A stretch of DNA of 44,279 nucleotides. It comes from Candidatus Poribacteria bacterium (lineage in GTDB: Bacteria; Poribacteria; WGA-4E; WGA-3G). The DNA is taken from assembly GCA_009843785.1 (NCBI GenBank), contig VYCT01000331.1, forward strand, positions 1-44,279, written 5' to 3'. The notes under the pieces are model-generated. The model ran no database searches and was not told the origin of the DNA. It saw only the letters and a program-made list of their open reading frames with translations. The translations under genes were made by a program, and so were the position numbers. This document shows, piece by piece, positions 1-7,943 of this stretch (position 1 is its first letter; each line of letters begins with the position of its first letter).

Positions 1-136
1 ATTTTTCTGATATACTCTTATAATCAGTTTTGGTTGGCACATCTACGAATTGGATTCTCACTTCGTTTCTGCCACTCGCTTGGATCTGAAGAATGATTGC
101 AACTTAATCTTGATTGAATGTTGAAGGGAAGGTTTC
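1..136. other. left edge, non-coding leader
   Basis: No gene is visible. A TATAAT hexamer lies at 19-24, but its -35 region would fall at or beyond the window edge, so it is only a possible promoter. A purine-rich ribosome binding site (GAAGGGAAGG) ends a few bases before the ATG at 137. Confidence 0.35.
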
Positions 137-403
137 ATGGCAGATCAAAATAGTCCAGATATATTTGAACTTAAGGAAGACGCTATTCGGCTTCAAGCAA
201 GAATGGAAGAGGTCAATAAAGTTGAATCACGCCTCGGTGCTCGGATTCAGGAAGTAAAAAGCGACCTGAGGAGTGATATTCAGGGGGTCAAGAAGGACCT
301 CCACGACAGAATAACTCGGTTGGAAACTCGCTTGCAGTGGTCTGTAACTATAGCGATAGGTGTTACAGGCATCGTTGTTGCTATAATCGTTAAATTTGTA
401 TAG
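137..403 (+). CDS. small coiled-coil protein with C-terminal membrane anchor
   Basis: This 88-residue protein has a long charged heptad-like segment (about residues 10-68, rich in E, K, R and regularly spaced L, V and I) followed by one hydrophobic segment (about 69-88) that ends at the C-terminus. The architecture is of small tail-anchored coiled-coil proteins (compare DUF1640 or XhlA-like proteins), but no specific family is claimed. The start is supported by a strong GAAGGGAAGG ribosome binding site. It probably shares a transcript with the gene at 424, 20 bases downstream. Function is unknown. Confidence 0.7.
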   Translation: MADQNSPDIFELKEDAIRLQARMEEVNKVESRLGARIQEVKSDLRSDIQGVKKDLHDRITRLETRLQWSVTIAIGVTGIVVAIIVKFV

Positions 404-423
404 TCGGCAAAGGGAGATTCACC

Positions 424-726
424 ATGTCAGAAAAACCGCAAGGATTGCATATATACACACCAACTCGTCTGGAATGGCTTGCAGTCATGTTAAATACGCT
501 TTTCCAGTATGACAATCTCTCATCCGATAAATTCATGTTGTATTATAGGGGATTAAAAGATGGGGAAACTATCCAAATAGTTGTCAGATATTATGCTAAT
601 GTGAATAGAGAGCTCATGGAAGGGCGGATTAAGGTGGGCGAAGAAGCTATTTCAAGATATGCTAAGAGTTACGGATGGGAATCATGGCTTAAGACTGAAG
701 TAGATATTGAGGAACTCAATCAGTAA
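424..726 (+). CDS. hypothetical protein, 100 aa
   Basis: A small soluble-looking protein with mixed charge, many aromatic residues (LYY, RYY, YGW) and no signal peptide or membrane segment. AAGGGAG lies just before the ATG. It follows the coiled-coil gene in the same direction with a 20-base gap, which suggests co-transcription. I do not recognise the family. The downstream neighbour is a broken restriction gene, so this may be accessory DNA. Confidence 0.6.
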   Translation: MSEKPQGLHIYTPTRLEWLAVMLNTLFQYDNLSSDKFMLYYRGLKDGETIQIVVRYYANVNRELMEGRIKVGEEAISRYAKSYGWESWLKTEVDIEELNQ

Positions 727-762
727 TTGAAACTATTTCCTGAAACCTAATTATCGTGCCCT

Positions 763-2050
763 ATGCCAAAACTGAACCTGAAACCGAGCCACAAAGCGAT
801 CCGAGCCTTCTACGCTACACTGCAGCAATACGAACAACACGCAGTCCGACACGAAGGTGCGGTTAGTTCGCCCTTTGAAACTCTCCTGCACACCTGTGCA
901 AAACAGGTAAATGCCACACTCATCCCCCAATATGCGATGCACGCCGCAGCAGGAAACCGTATTGTCGTTGATGGTGTGATCCTCGACGCATACGGTTTGC
1001 CCTTCGCTTATTGGGAACCGAAACGCTCTCACAGAGAATTTGATACAGATGATGGAATATTACAATGGGCAGATGTTTCAATGGGAACGACGAAAAAATA
1101 GGGATATTAACGTTAATGATTTTATAGATACTGATGACACCAAGATCAAATGGACCCGGAGCCTGAAGTCCAAGTTCAAAACAGGCACATTAGCGGAATT
1201 TTCGGATGAAAATGTTCGCACATCTCTTTACCGGCCCTTTACGAAATCACATCTCTACTTTCATAGGATGATGAACGAATGCGTGTATGTGTTCCCTTCA
1301 ATTTTCCCTGCGTCTGACACAGAAGCAGAAAATCGGGCAATTTGTGTCAGTTCCCCAAGGGCGGACACATCTTTTCACACATTAATGGTTAATGCGATTC
1401 CAGATTTTCATTTTACAGGTGATTCTCAATGCTTCCCATTCTATACTTACAACGAAGACGCTACAAATCGCCAAGAGAACATCACCGATTGGGCACTGGC
1501 AGCCTTCCGAGCCCATTACGGTGACGACACCATCGCCAAGTGGAACATCTTCCACTATACTTATGGTGTCTTACATCAGCCCGATTATCGCGAAAAGTAT
1601 CAGGCGAACCTTAAGCGCGACCTACCGCATATTCCGTTTGCCGAAGATTTCTGGGGTTTCGCGAAGGCAGGCGCGGCGTTGGCTGACCTTCATGTTAACT
1701 ACGAATCTTGTCCGAAGTCCGATGAACTGGAGGAGAGAGAAACGGTGGGTATGCAGGTAGATTGGCGGGTTGAGAAGATGAAGTTATCCAAAGACAAAAC
1801 ACAGTTGAAATACAACGACTTTCTGACTTTAGACGGCATCCCCGCCGAGGTGTATGACTATCGGTTGGGGCCGCGTTCAGCGGTGGAGTGGGTAGTGGAC
1901 CAGTATCGTGTGAAGGTGGACAGACGGAGTGGGATTAAAAACAATCCGAATCGTGAGGCGGAGCCGCGATATATTGTAGATTTGATTGGGCGAATTGTCT
2001 ATGTCAGTCTGAAGACGGTGGAGATTGTTAAAAACTTGCCGGCGTTGTAG
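763..2050 (+). pseudogene. type ISP restriction-modification enzyme, internally deleted remnant
   Basis: Two reading frames encode the two ends of one large type ISP (single-polypeptide restriction, helicase and N6-adenine methylase) enzyme. The first frame (763-1101) begins with the family's N-terminal nuclease-side domain and stays recognisable as far as LPFAYWEPKRS (to about 1030). The second frame, offset by one base, becomes recognisable at about 1028 (ENLIQMMEYYNGQ) and runs to 2050 with the C-terminal target-recognition region (DDTKIKW, SLYRPF, ITDWAL, FAEDFWGF, KLSKDKTQLKYNDFLTL). The helicase motifs and the methylase NPPY region expected between them are absent. Intact family members are much longer. 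The locus cannot make an active enzyme. The C-terminal part could in principle start at the TTG at 1040. The family is recognised from memory. Confidence 0.8.
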
Positions 2051-2119
2051 GCTTCTCCATTCCACCAGGACTATTTAGTTTTCATTTTTTCGATCAATTT
2101 TGCTCCCCCAGGCCCGGTA

Positions 2120-2141
2120 GGTTCGGTTTCCTAACCGAACC
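2120..2141. repeat. perfect GGTTCGGTT/AACCGAACC hairpin
   Basis: A perfect 9-base inverted repeat (2120-2128 and 2133-2141) with a TCCT loop, preceded by CCCGGTA. It lies 70 bases after the restriction-gene remnant and could end its transcription, although there is no T-run. It resembles other GTAGG-containing palindromes between genes in this window. Confidence 0.6.
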
Positions 2142-2166
2142 GGATTCGTGAAAGGATGCGCGAAAC

Positions 2167-2514
2167 TCAAGAATCTCTTAAAACAGAAAACTCTGGACTT
2201 CTCGAAACGCTGACCACAGGATCGGCATGTTCAAGCTGCGTAGCAACCCTGGGCGTACAAGTGATGAATAACATATTGAAAACTGTCGGTTCCTCAATCT
2301 TGAAGACCTCAGCATCCAATCCCTGTATTTTAATCCATGCTTTAATTTCATCCCTGCGTTTGACAGAATTTGCCTTTAACAGTTTATACTTCTCTGCCCG
2401 GTCAATCCCTGCTAGGTCTGTGGATGAGGGACGATTTATCCTCACTATAAATTCGGCCATATTTGTGGGTGGGACCGAATAGATACTTGCCATTTTATCG
2501 GTTTCTGTTCCCAT
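2167..2514 (-). CDS. small protein resembling a subtilase I9-type prodomain
   Basis: The frame can be read from a TTG at 2532, but ATG 2514 (MGTETDKM) or a later ATG is more plausible. The pattern, an IVRINRP-like first strand, a helix and then FITCTPRVATQLEHADPVVSVSRS, resembles inhibitor-I9 subtilisin prodomains (a run of the type 'leu-glu-x-hydrophobic-asp-pro-val-val-ser-val'). It lies directly downstream of a subtilase fragment on the same strand, so it is either a scrambled piece of a broken protease gene or a free-standing chaperone/inhibitor of a protease encoded elsewhere. The fold assignment is an inference. Confidence 0.45.
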   Translation of the reverse strand: MGTETDKMASIYSVPPTNMAEFIVRINRPSSTDLAGIDRAEKYKLLKANSVKRRDEIKAWIKIQGLDAEVFKIEEPTVFNMLFITCTPRVATQLEHADPVVSVSRSPEFSVLRDS

Positions 2515-2535
2515 CTTATGTAAACCTCGCAAGTC

Positions 2536-2808
2536 CTACGCCAACCCTATCCGCGGGTGTCTGTAGTGAAGCGGAACATAACGAAAATCAATTTGTTTCC
2601 GCCGAAATTGAATATGGTCTGCATCACAGCCAGTATCAAGTACACCAACCAACACACCTTTTCCAGTAATGCCATTTCTGTGTGCTTCATGAACGCCACT
2701 TTCCGTTGGCCAGTTTATTTGCTTTCTACGCCGGTAAACTCTTTCGGACTGTGTAGGTTGATGATTCCTCTTGCCATATTTCTGTTTGCTATACATACAG
2801 TATACCAA
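2536..2808 (-). pseudogene. S8 (subtilisin-like) serine protease, N-terminal fragment
   Basis: The 90-residue frame contains the subtilase catalytic-aspartate signature GKGVLVGVLDTGCDADH at residues 49-65, followed by RYVPL. It then stops, without the HGTH and GTSMA regions that supply the catalytic His and Ser. The sequence after RYVPL does not continue the family in any minus-strand frame I checked. It is therefore a truncated, inactive remnant. The N-terminus has no signal peptide. Confidence 0.7.
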
Positions 2809-2976
2809 GGATGCATTAAAATTGCAAAAAAAAATCAGAAACGCACGTATTTACAAGAAGTTACGTTTGTATAAGGCGATTTATGGACTGTTTGCGTAAA
2901 TCCTGATTTAGACTTTGAGGGTATAGGAACTGCTCATTTTTTTATCCGCAATACCAAATTACAAAAAATCCGAATT

Positions 2977-3010
2977 TTGTCTTATTTTCGTAACAATTGG
3001 GTGTTATAAT
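2977..3010 (+). promoter_or_regulatory. putative Pho box and -10 for the pst operon
   Basis: Two 7-base half-sites separated by 4 bases (TTGTCTT at 2977-2983, ATTT, TCGTAAC at 2988-2994) have the 7-4-7 geometry of a PhoB box. A perfect -10 TATAAT sits at 3005-3010, 10 bases after the box and with no good -35, as in activator-dependent Pho promoters. The pstS start is 32 bases further on. No phoB or phoR is in the window. The half-sites match the enterobacterial consensus only loosely. Confidence 0.45.
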
Positions 3011-3042
3011 TTACAGTAGAATCAAGCAAGCGAGGGAGATAG

Positions 3043-3960
3043 ATGCAAAAATATGGTTGGACAAGTTACACGATTATAGGCATTTTGGTGGTTGTGGCAT
3101 GCGGCTGCGTTATCACCGGTTGTTCACCTCAAGATGGCGAAAGCAGTGCCGGTGAAGCAGCAGCACAAGTTATCAAGAATAAAGGCTCAGATACGATGGT
3201 GAATTTGGCACAGGCGTGGGCAGAGATATACACGGGGGTCACCATTACTGCGTCCGTAGAGGTATCGGGCGGTGGTTCTGGTACAGGGGTCGCCGCACTT
3301 ATTAATGGCACCGTAGATATCGCAAACTGTAGTCGTCAAATCAAACCCAAAGAGTTAGAACAGGCGACGCAAAATACGGGTAAAGCTCCACAAGAATTTA
3401 TTGTCGGATACGATGCGCTCGCGGTCTATGTCTACCACGATACACCTCTCGATAAAATTACGATTCCCCAACTCGCGGAAATATATGGTGAAGATGGTAC
3501 TATAACCAAATGGAGCGATCTCGGCGTTGCGCATGAGGATTGCCCGAGCGACAAAATTATCCGTATCAGTCGGCAATCTAATTCCGGCACTTACTTCTAT
3601 TTTCGAGAAGCACTACTTGGTAAAACGCGTGACTTTGAACTCGGTTCTTTGGATTTGCACGGCTCTAAGGACGTCGTAGAGGTTATTGGGCGAACGCCGT
3701 GTGCTATCGGCTACAGTGGTATGGGATACGCAACTTCGCATGTGAAAATGTTGGAAGTCGCTACAGCAGATGACGCACCTTATTATGCCCCAAATCTCAA
3801 AAATGTCCTCGCCAAAACCTACCCCATCGCTCGTCCATTGTACATGTATTCCCTTGGTGAACCTACCGGAGAAGTGAAAGCATACCTTGATTGGATTTTG
3901 TCAGCAGAAGGTCAAAAGATTGTGGAGAAACTCGGTTTCGTACCGTTAGAAAGCGACTAA
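3043..3960 (+). CDS. pstS: phosphate ABC transporter substrate-binding lipoprotein PstS
   Basis: This 305-residue protein starts with a hydrophobic signal segment ending in a lipobox (VITGC, Cys27), so it should be lipid-anchored and face the periplasm. Typical PstS phosphate-contact loops are visible: KGSDTM near residue 48, GGGSGTG near 77 and RQSNSGTY near 180, in a PBP-like type 2 fold. The length fits PstS. GGGAG lies before the ATG. It is the first gene of the operon and lies 18 bases before the permease gene, behind a possible Pho box. It would capture phosphate for PstC/PstA. Confidence 0.93.
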   Translation: MQKYGWTSYTIIGILVVVACGCVITGCSPQDGESSAGEAAAQVIKNKGSDTMVNLAQAWAEIYTGVTITASVEVSGGGSGTGVAALINGTVDIANCSRQIKPKELEQATQNTGKAPQEFIVGYDALAVYVYHDTPLDKITIPQLAEIYGEDGTITKWSDLGVAHEDCPSDKIIRISRQSNSGTYFYFREALLGKTRDFELGSLDLHGSKDVVEVIGRTPCAIGYSGMGYATSHVKMLEVATADDAPYYAPNLKNVLAKTYPIARPLYMYSLGEPTGEVKAYLDWILSAEGQKIVEKLGFVPLESD

Positions 3961-3978
3961 AGGAACACACTGGCTCAA

Positions 3979-5196
3979 ATGAATTTTATACAAATCTGTT
4001 TCTCCTTTAAAGGACGGATCAATAGAACAACATGGTGGATGATGCAGTTGCTAACACTCCCCATTTTTATTATTGCTTCCGTTATTACCTATAATGCTTA
4101 CACAGTATTATCAATGCCTATCCTCATAACATCGGTATATCTTATTCCCATAGTATTGATATTAGTGCTAATTTGGGTGAGTTTGGCAGTAACCACAAAA
4201 CGTTTGCACGACAGAGATAAATCAGGATGGTGGTTATTGATTAATTTTATCCCGATTATTGCGATGTTTGAATTGGGCTTTATTAAAGGGACAAGGGGGG
4301 ACAATCGCTTCGGAGCTGACTCAGAAACATCCTCTGAAACCGTAATTGAAACATTGATCCGCCTTTGCGGTTTTAGTTGTATTATCTTTGTCTTCGGTAT
4401 CTTCTTCTTCGTGTTTCGAGAGGGAGCAGGTTTTCTTTTCAACGGATTGGACTTGGGACAGTTCCTGACAAGCCCTGAGTGGTACCCAACTTCGCTGAGT
4501 AACAAAAGATACGGCACTTTCGCCTTGATTTTGGGCACTTTTAGCGTAACTACATTAGCGATGTGTATTGCTGTGCCTTTTGGACTCGGGGCAGCGATCT
4601 TTGTATCGGAATTCTGCAGCCCAAAACTCAGAGAAACATTTAAAATTATCATCGAATTGCTCGCCGCGATCCCTTCTGTTGTGTGGGGGTTCATCGGATT
4701 GACCCTGATGAATCAATTGATTATCGCGGTATTCAATGCCCCGATCGGTCTAACGATGTTGAACGGCAGCATCATGTTAGCGTTGATGAGTGTGCCGATT
4801 ATCGTTTCTATAGCAGAGGACGCGCTCAAAGCCGTTCCCGACTCCTATCGCGAAGCGGCGGAAGCACTCGGAGCAACCCGATGGCAGGTCATCTACCGCG
4901 TACTGCTACCCGCGGCAAAAAATGGACTCTTGGCAGCTGTGCTGCTCGGTGCCGCACGCTCCATTGGTGAGACGATGGCAGTCCTCATGGCGACAGGACA
5001 CTCCGTTAACATTCCATCGGGACCCCTCTCATGGATTCGCACACTCACGGCAACGATCGCTGCGGAACTCGGTGAAGTGGCAAGAGGCGACGAACACTAT
5101 CAGGTACTTTTTATCATCGGCGTATTGCTCTTTACCATTACGTTTGTCGTCAACCTCATCGCTGATTTAGTCATCAAAGGCATCCGCCAGGAGTAA
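3979..5196 (+). CDS. pstC: DUF805 domain fused to phosphate permease PstC
   Basis: Residues 1 to about 114 form a complete DUF805 membrane domain: FKGRINRTTWW near the N-terminus, hydrophobic segments, TTKRLHDRDKSGWWLL near 72-87, and the closing GTRGDNRFGAD. Residues from about 119 to 405 are PstC: SETVIETLIRLCGF, several membrane segments, the EAA loop (REAAEALGATRWQ) that docks on PstB, and RSIGET with the Arg and Glu needed for phosphate transport. There is no stop or credible internal start between the halves, so one polypeptide is expected. Ordinary PstC lacks this extension. The function of DUF805 is unknown. Ribosome binding is weak. Confidence 0.9.
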   Translation: MNFIQICFSFKGRINRTTWWMMQLLTLPIFIIASVITYNAYTVLSMPILITSVYLIPIVLILVLIWVSLAVTTKRLHDRDKSGWWLLINFIPIIAMFELGFIKGTRGDNRFGADSETSSETVIETLIRLCGFSCIIFVFGIFFFVFREGAGFLFNGLDLGQFLTSPEWYPTSLSNKRYGTFALILGTFSVTTLAMCIAVPFGLGAAIFVSEFCSPKLRETFKIIIELLAAIPSVVWGFIGLTLMNQLIIAVFNAPIGLTMLNGSIMLALMSVPIIVSIAEDALKAVPDSYREAAEALGATRWQVIYRVLLPAAKNGLLAAVLLGAARSIGETMAVLMATGHSVNIPSGPLSWIRTLTATIAAELGEVARGDEHYQVLFIIGVLLFTITFVVNLIADLVIKGIRQE

Positions 5197-5226
5197 TACT
5201 ATTATTTTCGCCAGCAATTTTTGGGT

Positions 5227-6198
5227 ATGGCTCGCAAGCCAAAACTCGCTGTTATAAAGCCTCAAGGATCTTATGGAAATATGAACACGGATATACAGGC
5301 ATCGCCAGAAACAATGTTTACAGAAACAGAAATCGGTAAACACAAGCGGCGGATCGAAAATGTGATGCGGATTTTCTTCCTCGTGATGACGAGTCTGATG
5401 ATTATTCCGCTGCTGCTCATTGTTGGTTACCTCCTCTACAAAGCACTCCCCGTTCTTTCGCTTGAGTTCCTGTTTACGAACCCGAAGGATAACATGCGCG
5501 CTGGAGGGCTCTGGGCACCTTTCCTCGGAACAATCTATTTAGTCGTCGTCTCTCTATTGGTAGCAGCACCTATTGGCGTGTTCGCAGCCGTCTATCTCAA
5601 CGAGTATGCCCGTGAAAGTTGGTTTACGCGTATCACAAACTTGGCTGTTGTGAACCTCGCGGGGGTGCCAAGCATTGTCCACGCTTTGTTCGGTGTCGGT
5701 GCCTTTGTGCTATTCGCGGGGCTCGGCGAATCCATCTTAGCAGCGTCGCTCACGTTGGCGATCATGACGCTCCCTGTTATTATTGCGAGTACCACGGAGG
5801 CTTTGAAGGCGGTACCGATGGCCTTCCGGGAAGCATGTTGGAATCTCGGCGCTACACGATGGCAAACAATACGGCGCATTGTCATCCCGAACTCAATCAG
5901 CGGTATTTTGACAGGTGTGATTCTACAGGTGTCGCGCGCAGCAGGTGAAACAGCTCCAATTATGTTTACGGGTGCTGTCTTTTATAAAGCTATTGTAGAA
6001 GGAAACCTTTTCGCCTATAATATAACAGAACAGTGTATGGCACTCTCGCTCCATCTCTTCACGATTTCAACACAGGTTCCGGATGTTACGGAAGGCATCC
6101 CTTATGGAACTGCGGTGGTACTCGTCGGTAGTGTGTTACTCGTCAACGCCGTATCGATTGTGCTAAGGATTTATGTCCGAACTCGGAAGAAGTGGTAG
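5227..6198 (+). CDS. pstA: phosphate ABC transporter permease PstA
   Basis: An integral membrane subunit with about six transmembrane segments and the EAA motif REACWNLGATRWQ near residue 205, followed by SRAAGET, the PstA equivalent of the conserved Arg/Glu pair. It pairs with PstC to form the phosphate channel. The frame is open from a TTG at 5221. I use ATG 5227, but ATG 5281 (MNTDIQ, with AAGGA 12 bases upstream) is a good alternative because the first 20 residues look unlike the family. It follows pstC by about 30 bases. Confidence 0.92.
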   Translation: MARKPKLAVIKPQGSYGNMNTDIQASPETMFTETEIGKHKRRIENVMRIFFLVMTSLMIIPLLLIVGYLLYKALPVLSLEFLFTNPKDNMRAGGLWAPFLGTIYLVVVSLLVAAPIGVFAAVYLNEYARESWFTRITNLAVVNLAGVPSIVHALFGVGAFVLFAGLGESILAASLTLAIMTLPVIIASTTEALKAVPMAFREACWNLGATRWQTIRRIVIPNSISGILTGVILQVSRAAGETAPIMFTGAVFYKAIVEGNLFAYNITEQCMALSLHLFTISTQVPDVTEGIPYGTAVVLVGSVLLVNAVSIVLRIYVRTRKKW

Positions 6199-6301
6199 GT
6201 ACAAAAGTCTTTGATCACGAGTCCCTATAATAGAGTTGGGCTTACCTACCGCCAAGTGATAGGGCACCACTGACTGCGACTCTTATTAGGAAGGAAGGTT
6301 C

Positions 6302-7030
6302 ATGGAGAAAAAAGAAAGATTACGCGCCATTGTTGAAGGGAGTGTATTTACCGGAATCATCCAATTCCTGATTCTTGCTTCTGCTGTTGTCTTTGTGATT
6401 GAATCCGATAGACAGCAATTGGAGGTGGATCCTTATGCAACCCATTTCATTGTCTTAGACGTGGTTTTTCTGGTACTGTTTTCGATAGAATATGCGCTGC
6501 GCGTCTATATTGAACCAAAGAAACGGGATTTCGTTTTTAGTTTCTATGGTCTCATTGACCTGGTCGCCATTTTACCATCTCTGTTCCTCGTGCCGGGGTT
6601 TCGCGTGCTACGGATACTTCGGTTTTTGCGAATTTTCAGAATATTTAAGGCGACGCGGTTTATTTTAGCCGTGGATCGGCTCGGAGCGGCACTCCGTGAA
6701 ATTCAACAGGAGCTTTTAGCACTGGTAATCTTATCGTTGATGTTTGTATACCTCGCTGCCTGCGGCATCCACTTTTTTGAAAGAGAGGTGCAACCTGAGG
6801 CATTCGGCTCTATTCTTGATTCAATGTGGTGGTCAGTCGTGACGTTAACCACAATCGGTTATGGAGATGTCTATCCGACAACCTCTGGCGGGAGGCTTTT
6901 CACTGCTCTCGTCGCGCTTGTCGGGGTAGGCTTAATAGCAATTCCGTCCGGCTTGTTAGCTTCTGCCTTAACAGAAGCGCGAGTGGAACGCGAGCAGATA
7001 GAAGCAGATGAGGCGGAAAATGAAAAATAA
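6302..7030 (+). CDS. voltage-gated-type potassium channel
   Basis: This 242-residue protein has the six-segment Kv layout. S1-S3 cover about residues 14-95. The S4 voltage sensor at 101-119 has Arg or Lys at nearly every third position (RVLRILRFLRIFRIFK). S5 follows, then the pore helix and selectivity filter TIGYGD at 184-189, then S6. A charged C-terminal tail (about 226-242) could form a coiled coil. It should conduct K+ across the inner membrane. AAGGAAGG precedes the ATG. It sits between pstA and the pstB-like genes, all in one direction, with a 103-base gap upstream, so it may be co-expressed with phosphate uptake. Confidence 0.92.
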   Translation: MEKKERLRAIVEGSVFTGIIQFLILASAVVFVIESDRQQLEVDPYATHFIVLDVVFLVLFSIEYALRVYIEPKKRDFVFSFYGLIDLVAILPSLFLVPGFRVLRILRFLRIFRIFKATRFILAVDRLGAALREIQQELLALVILSLMFVYLAACGIHFFEREVQPEAFGSILDSMWWSVVTLTTIGYGDVYPTTSGGRLFTALVALVGVGLIAIPSGLLASALTEARVEREQIEADEAENEK

Positions 7031-7099
7031 AATAGAAATTACAAATTCGACAGATAGAAGGTTATGCAAACGAGGCAAACGTGGAAAATAAAATAGAGA
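7020..7099 (+). repeat. near-duplicate of the pstB1 start region
   Basis: The bases from 7020 (ATGAAAAATAAAATAGAAATT) nearly match those at the real pstB1 start at 7081 (GTGGAAAATAAAATAGAGATT). The first copy overlaps the end of the channel gene and opens only a 23-codon frame. It may be a small tandem duplication that left a decoy start, or chance in AT-rich sequence. Confidence 0.35.
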
Positions 7100-7836
7100 T
7101 TTCCGACCTACAGGTCCATTACGGAGATAAATCGGCACTGAATGGTGTCTCCTTTGATGTTCATCCAAATGAGATTCTCGGTATCATCGGTCCCGCGCAG
7201 TCGGGTAAAACGACGCTTTTAAAAGTTATCAATAGAACCTTGGAATTCACACCGGAGGCAACAGTGCAAGGTTCTGTCAAATTGGATGGCGTGGACATTG
7301 ACACAATCGGCGATGTGTATGAATTGCGCCGACGCATCGGTATGGTGCTACCTTTACCGGTCGGTTTACCGCTTTCCATATACGATAACGTCGCTTTCGC
7401 GCCGCGGACGGCAGGACTTCGCACGAAATCTGAATTGGATGAAATCGTTGAACGCTGTCTACAGCAAGCGGCACTCTGGGACGAAGTGAAAGACCGTTTG
7501 GATAGCCTCGGCACCAAATTGTCGGGTGGACAACAACAACGTCTGACAATCGCGCGTGCCCTTTCACATCAACCGGAGGTTCTTTGTCTTGACGAATTTT
7601 CTATCGCTATTGATCCTGTCACAACGATGCGTATTGAAGATGTCCTGAAAACTTTACAGACAGAAATGACGATTTTGCTGGTCACGAATTTGGTGCAACA
7701 GGCAAAACGGTTAGCGAATCGTACTGCCTTTTTTCTCAATGGCGATCTCGTTGAGATTGACACAACAGATGTAATTTTTTCCGAGAATCCGGCAAATCAA
7801 GCCACTTATGATTATGTCAACGGCACCTTTGGCTAA
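7081..7836 (+). CDS. PstB-like ABC ATPase 1 (degenerate Q- and H-loops)
   Basis: This 251-residue protein is PstB-like throughout. Walker A is GPAQSGKT (37-44), the ABC signature LSGGQQQR (147-154) is intact, and Walker B ends in LDE (170-172). However, the Q-loop Gln of the PstB motif GMVFQ is replaced by Pro91 (GMVLP), and the switch histidine of VTHN is Asn203 (VTNL). Its own ATP site is thus probably inactive or slow, while its signature can complete a partner's site. The start is GTG with a weak ribosome binding site. It lies directly after the K+ channel and ahead of a second PstB-like gene, its likely heterodimer partner. Confidence 0.88.
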   Translation: MENKIEISDLQVHYGDKSALNGVSFDVHPNEILGIIGPAQSGKTTLLKVINRTLEFTPEATVQGSVKLDGVDIDTIGDVYELRRRIGMVLPLPVGLPLSIYDNVAFAPRTAGLRTKSELDEIVERCLQQAALWDEVKDRLDSLGTKLSGGQQQRLTIARALSHQPEVLCLDEFSIAIDPVTTMRIEDVLKTLQTEMTILLVTNLVQQAKRLANRTAFFLNGDLVEIDTTDVIFSENPANQATYDYVNGTFG

Positions 7837-7843
7837 ATTGGCT

Positions 7844-7922
7844 ATCAGCAGTCAACAATCGGCAATCAGAATAGTAGGGGCGAGGTCCCCTTGTCCGCAC
7901 GGGTTGGAAACCTACCTCCTAC
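7844..7922. repeat. intergenic repeat: TCAGC-type heptamers plus imperfect GTAGG palindrome
   Basis: Between two pstB-like genes lie ATCAGCAGTCAAC-type units (7844-7869), then an imperfect inverted repeat with 13-base ends matching at 10 positions (7874-7886 GTAGGGGCGAGGT and 7910-7922). Both motifs recur elsewhere in the window (28.98, 29.05 and 31.5 kb; 2.1 and 27.1 kb), so this is a dispersed repeat, not a specific regulatory site. It could weaken read-through in the operon. Confidence 0.5.
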
Positions 7923-7943
7923 AAAACGCGAAAGCCATAAAAA

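Noticed and set aside
751-1032. 93-codon minus-strand frame over the restriction-gene N-terminus
   Set aside because: The plus strand here encodes recognisable type ISP sequence, so this frame is an artefact.
4098-4694. 198-codon frame on the minus strand opposite pstC
   Set aside because: It is the shadow of a conserved membrane gene; its product has no family pattern and no ribosome binding site.
6211-6231. TTGATC and TATAAT before the K+ channel gene
   Set aside because: The hexamers are only 9 bases apart, too close for a sigma70 promoter; no other -35 fits at 16-18 bases.
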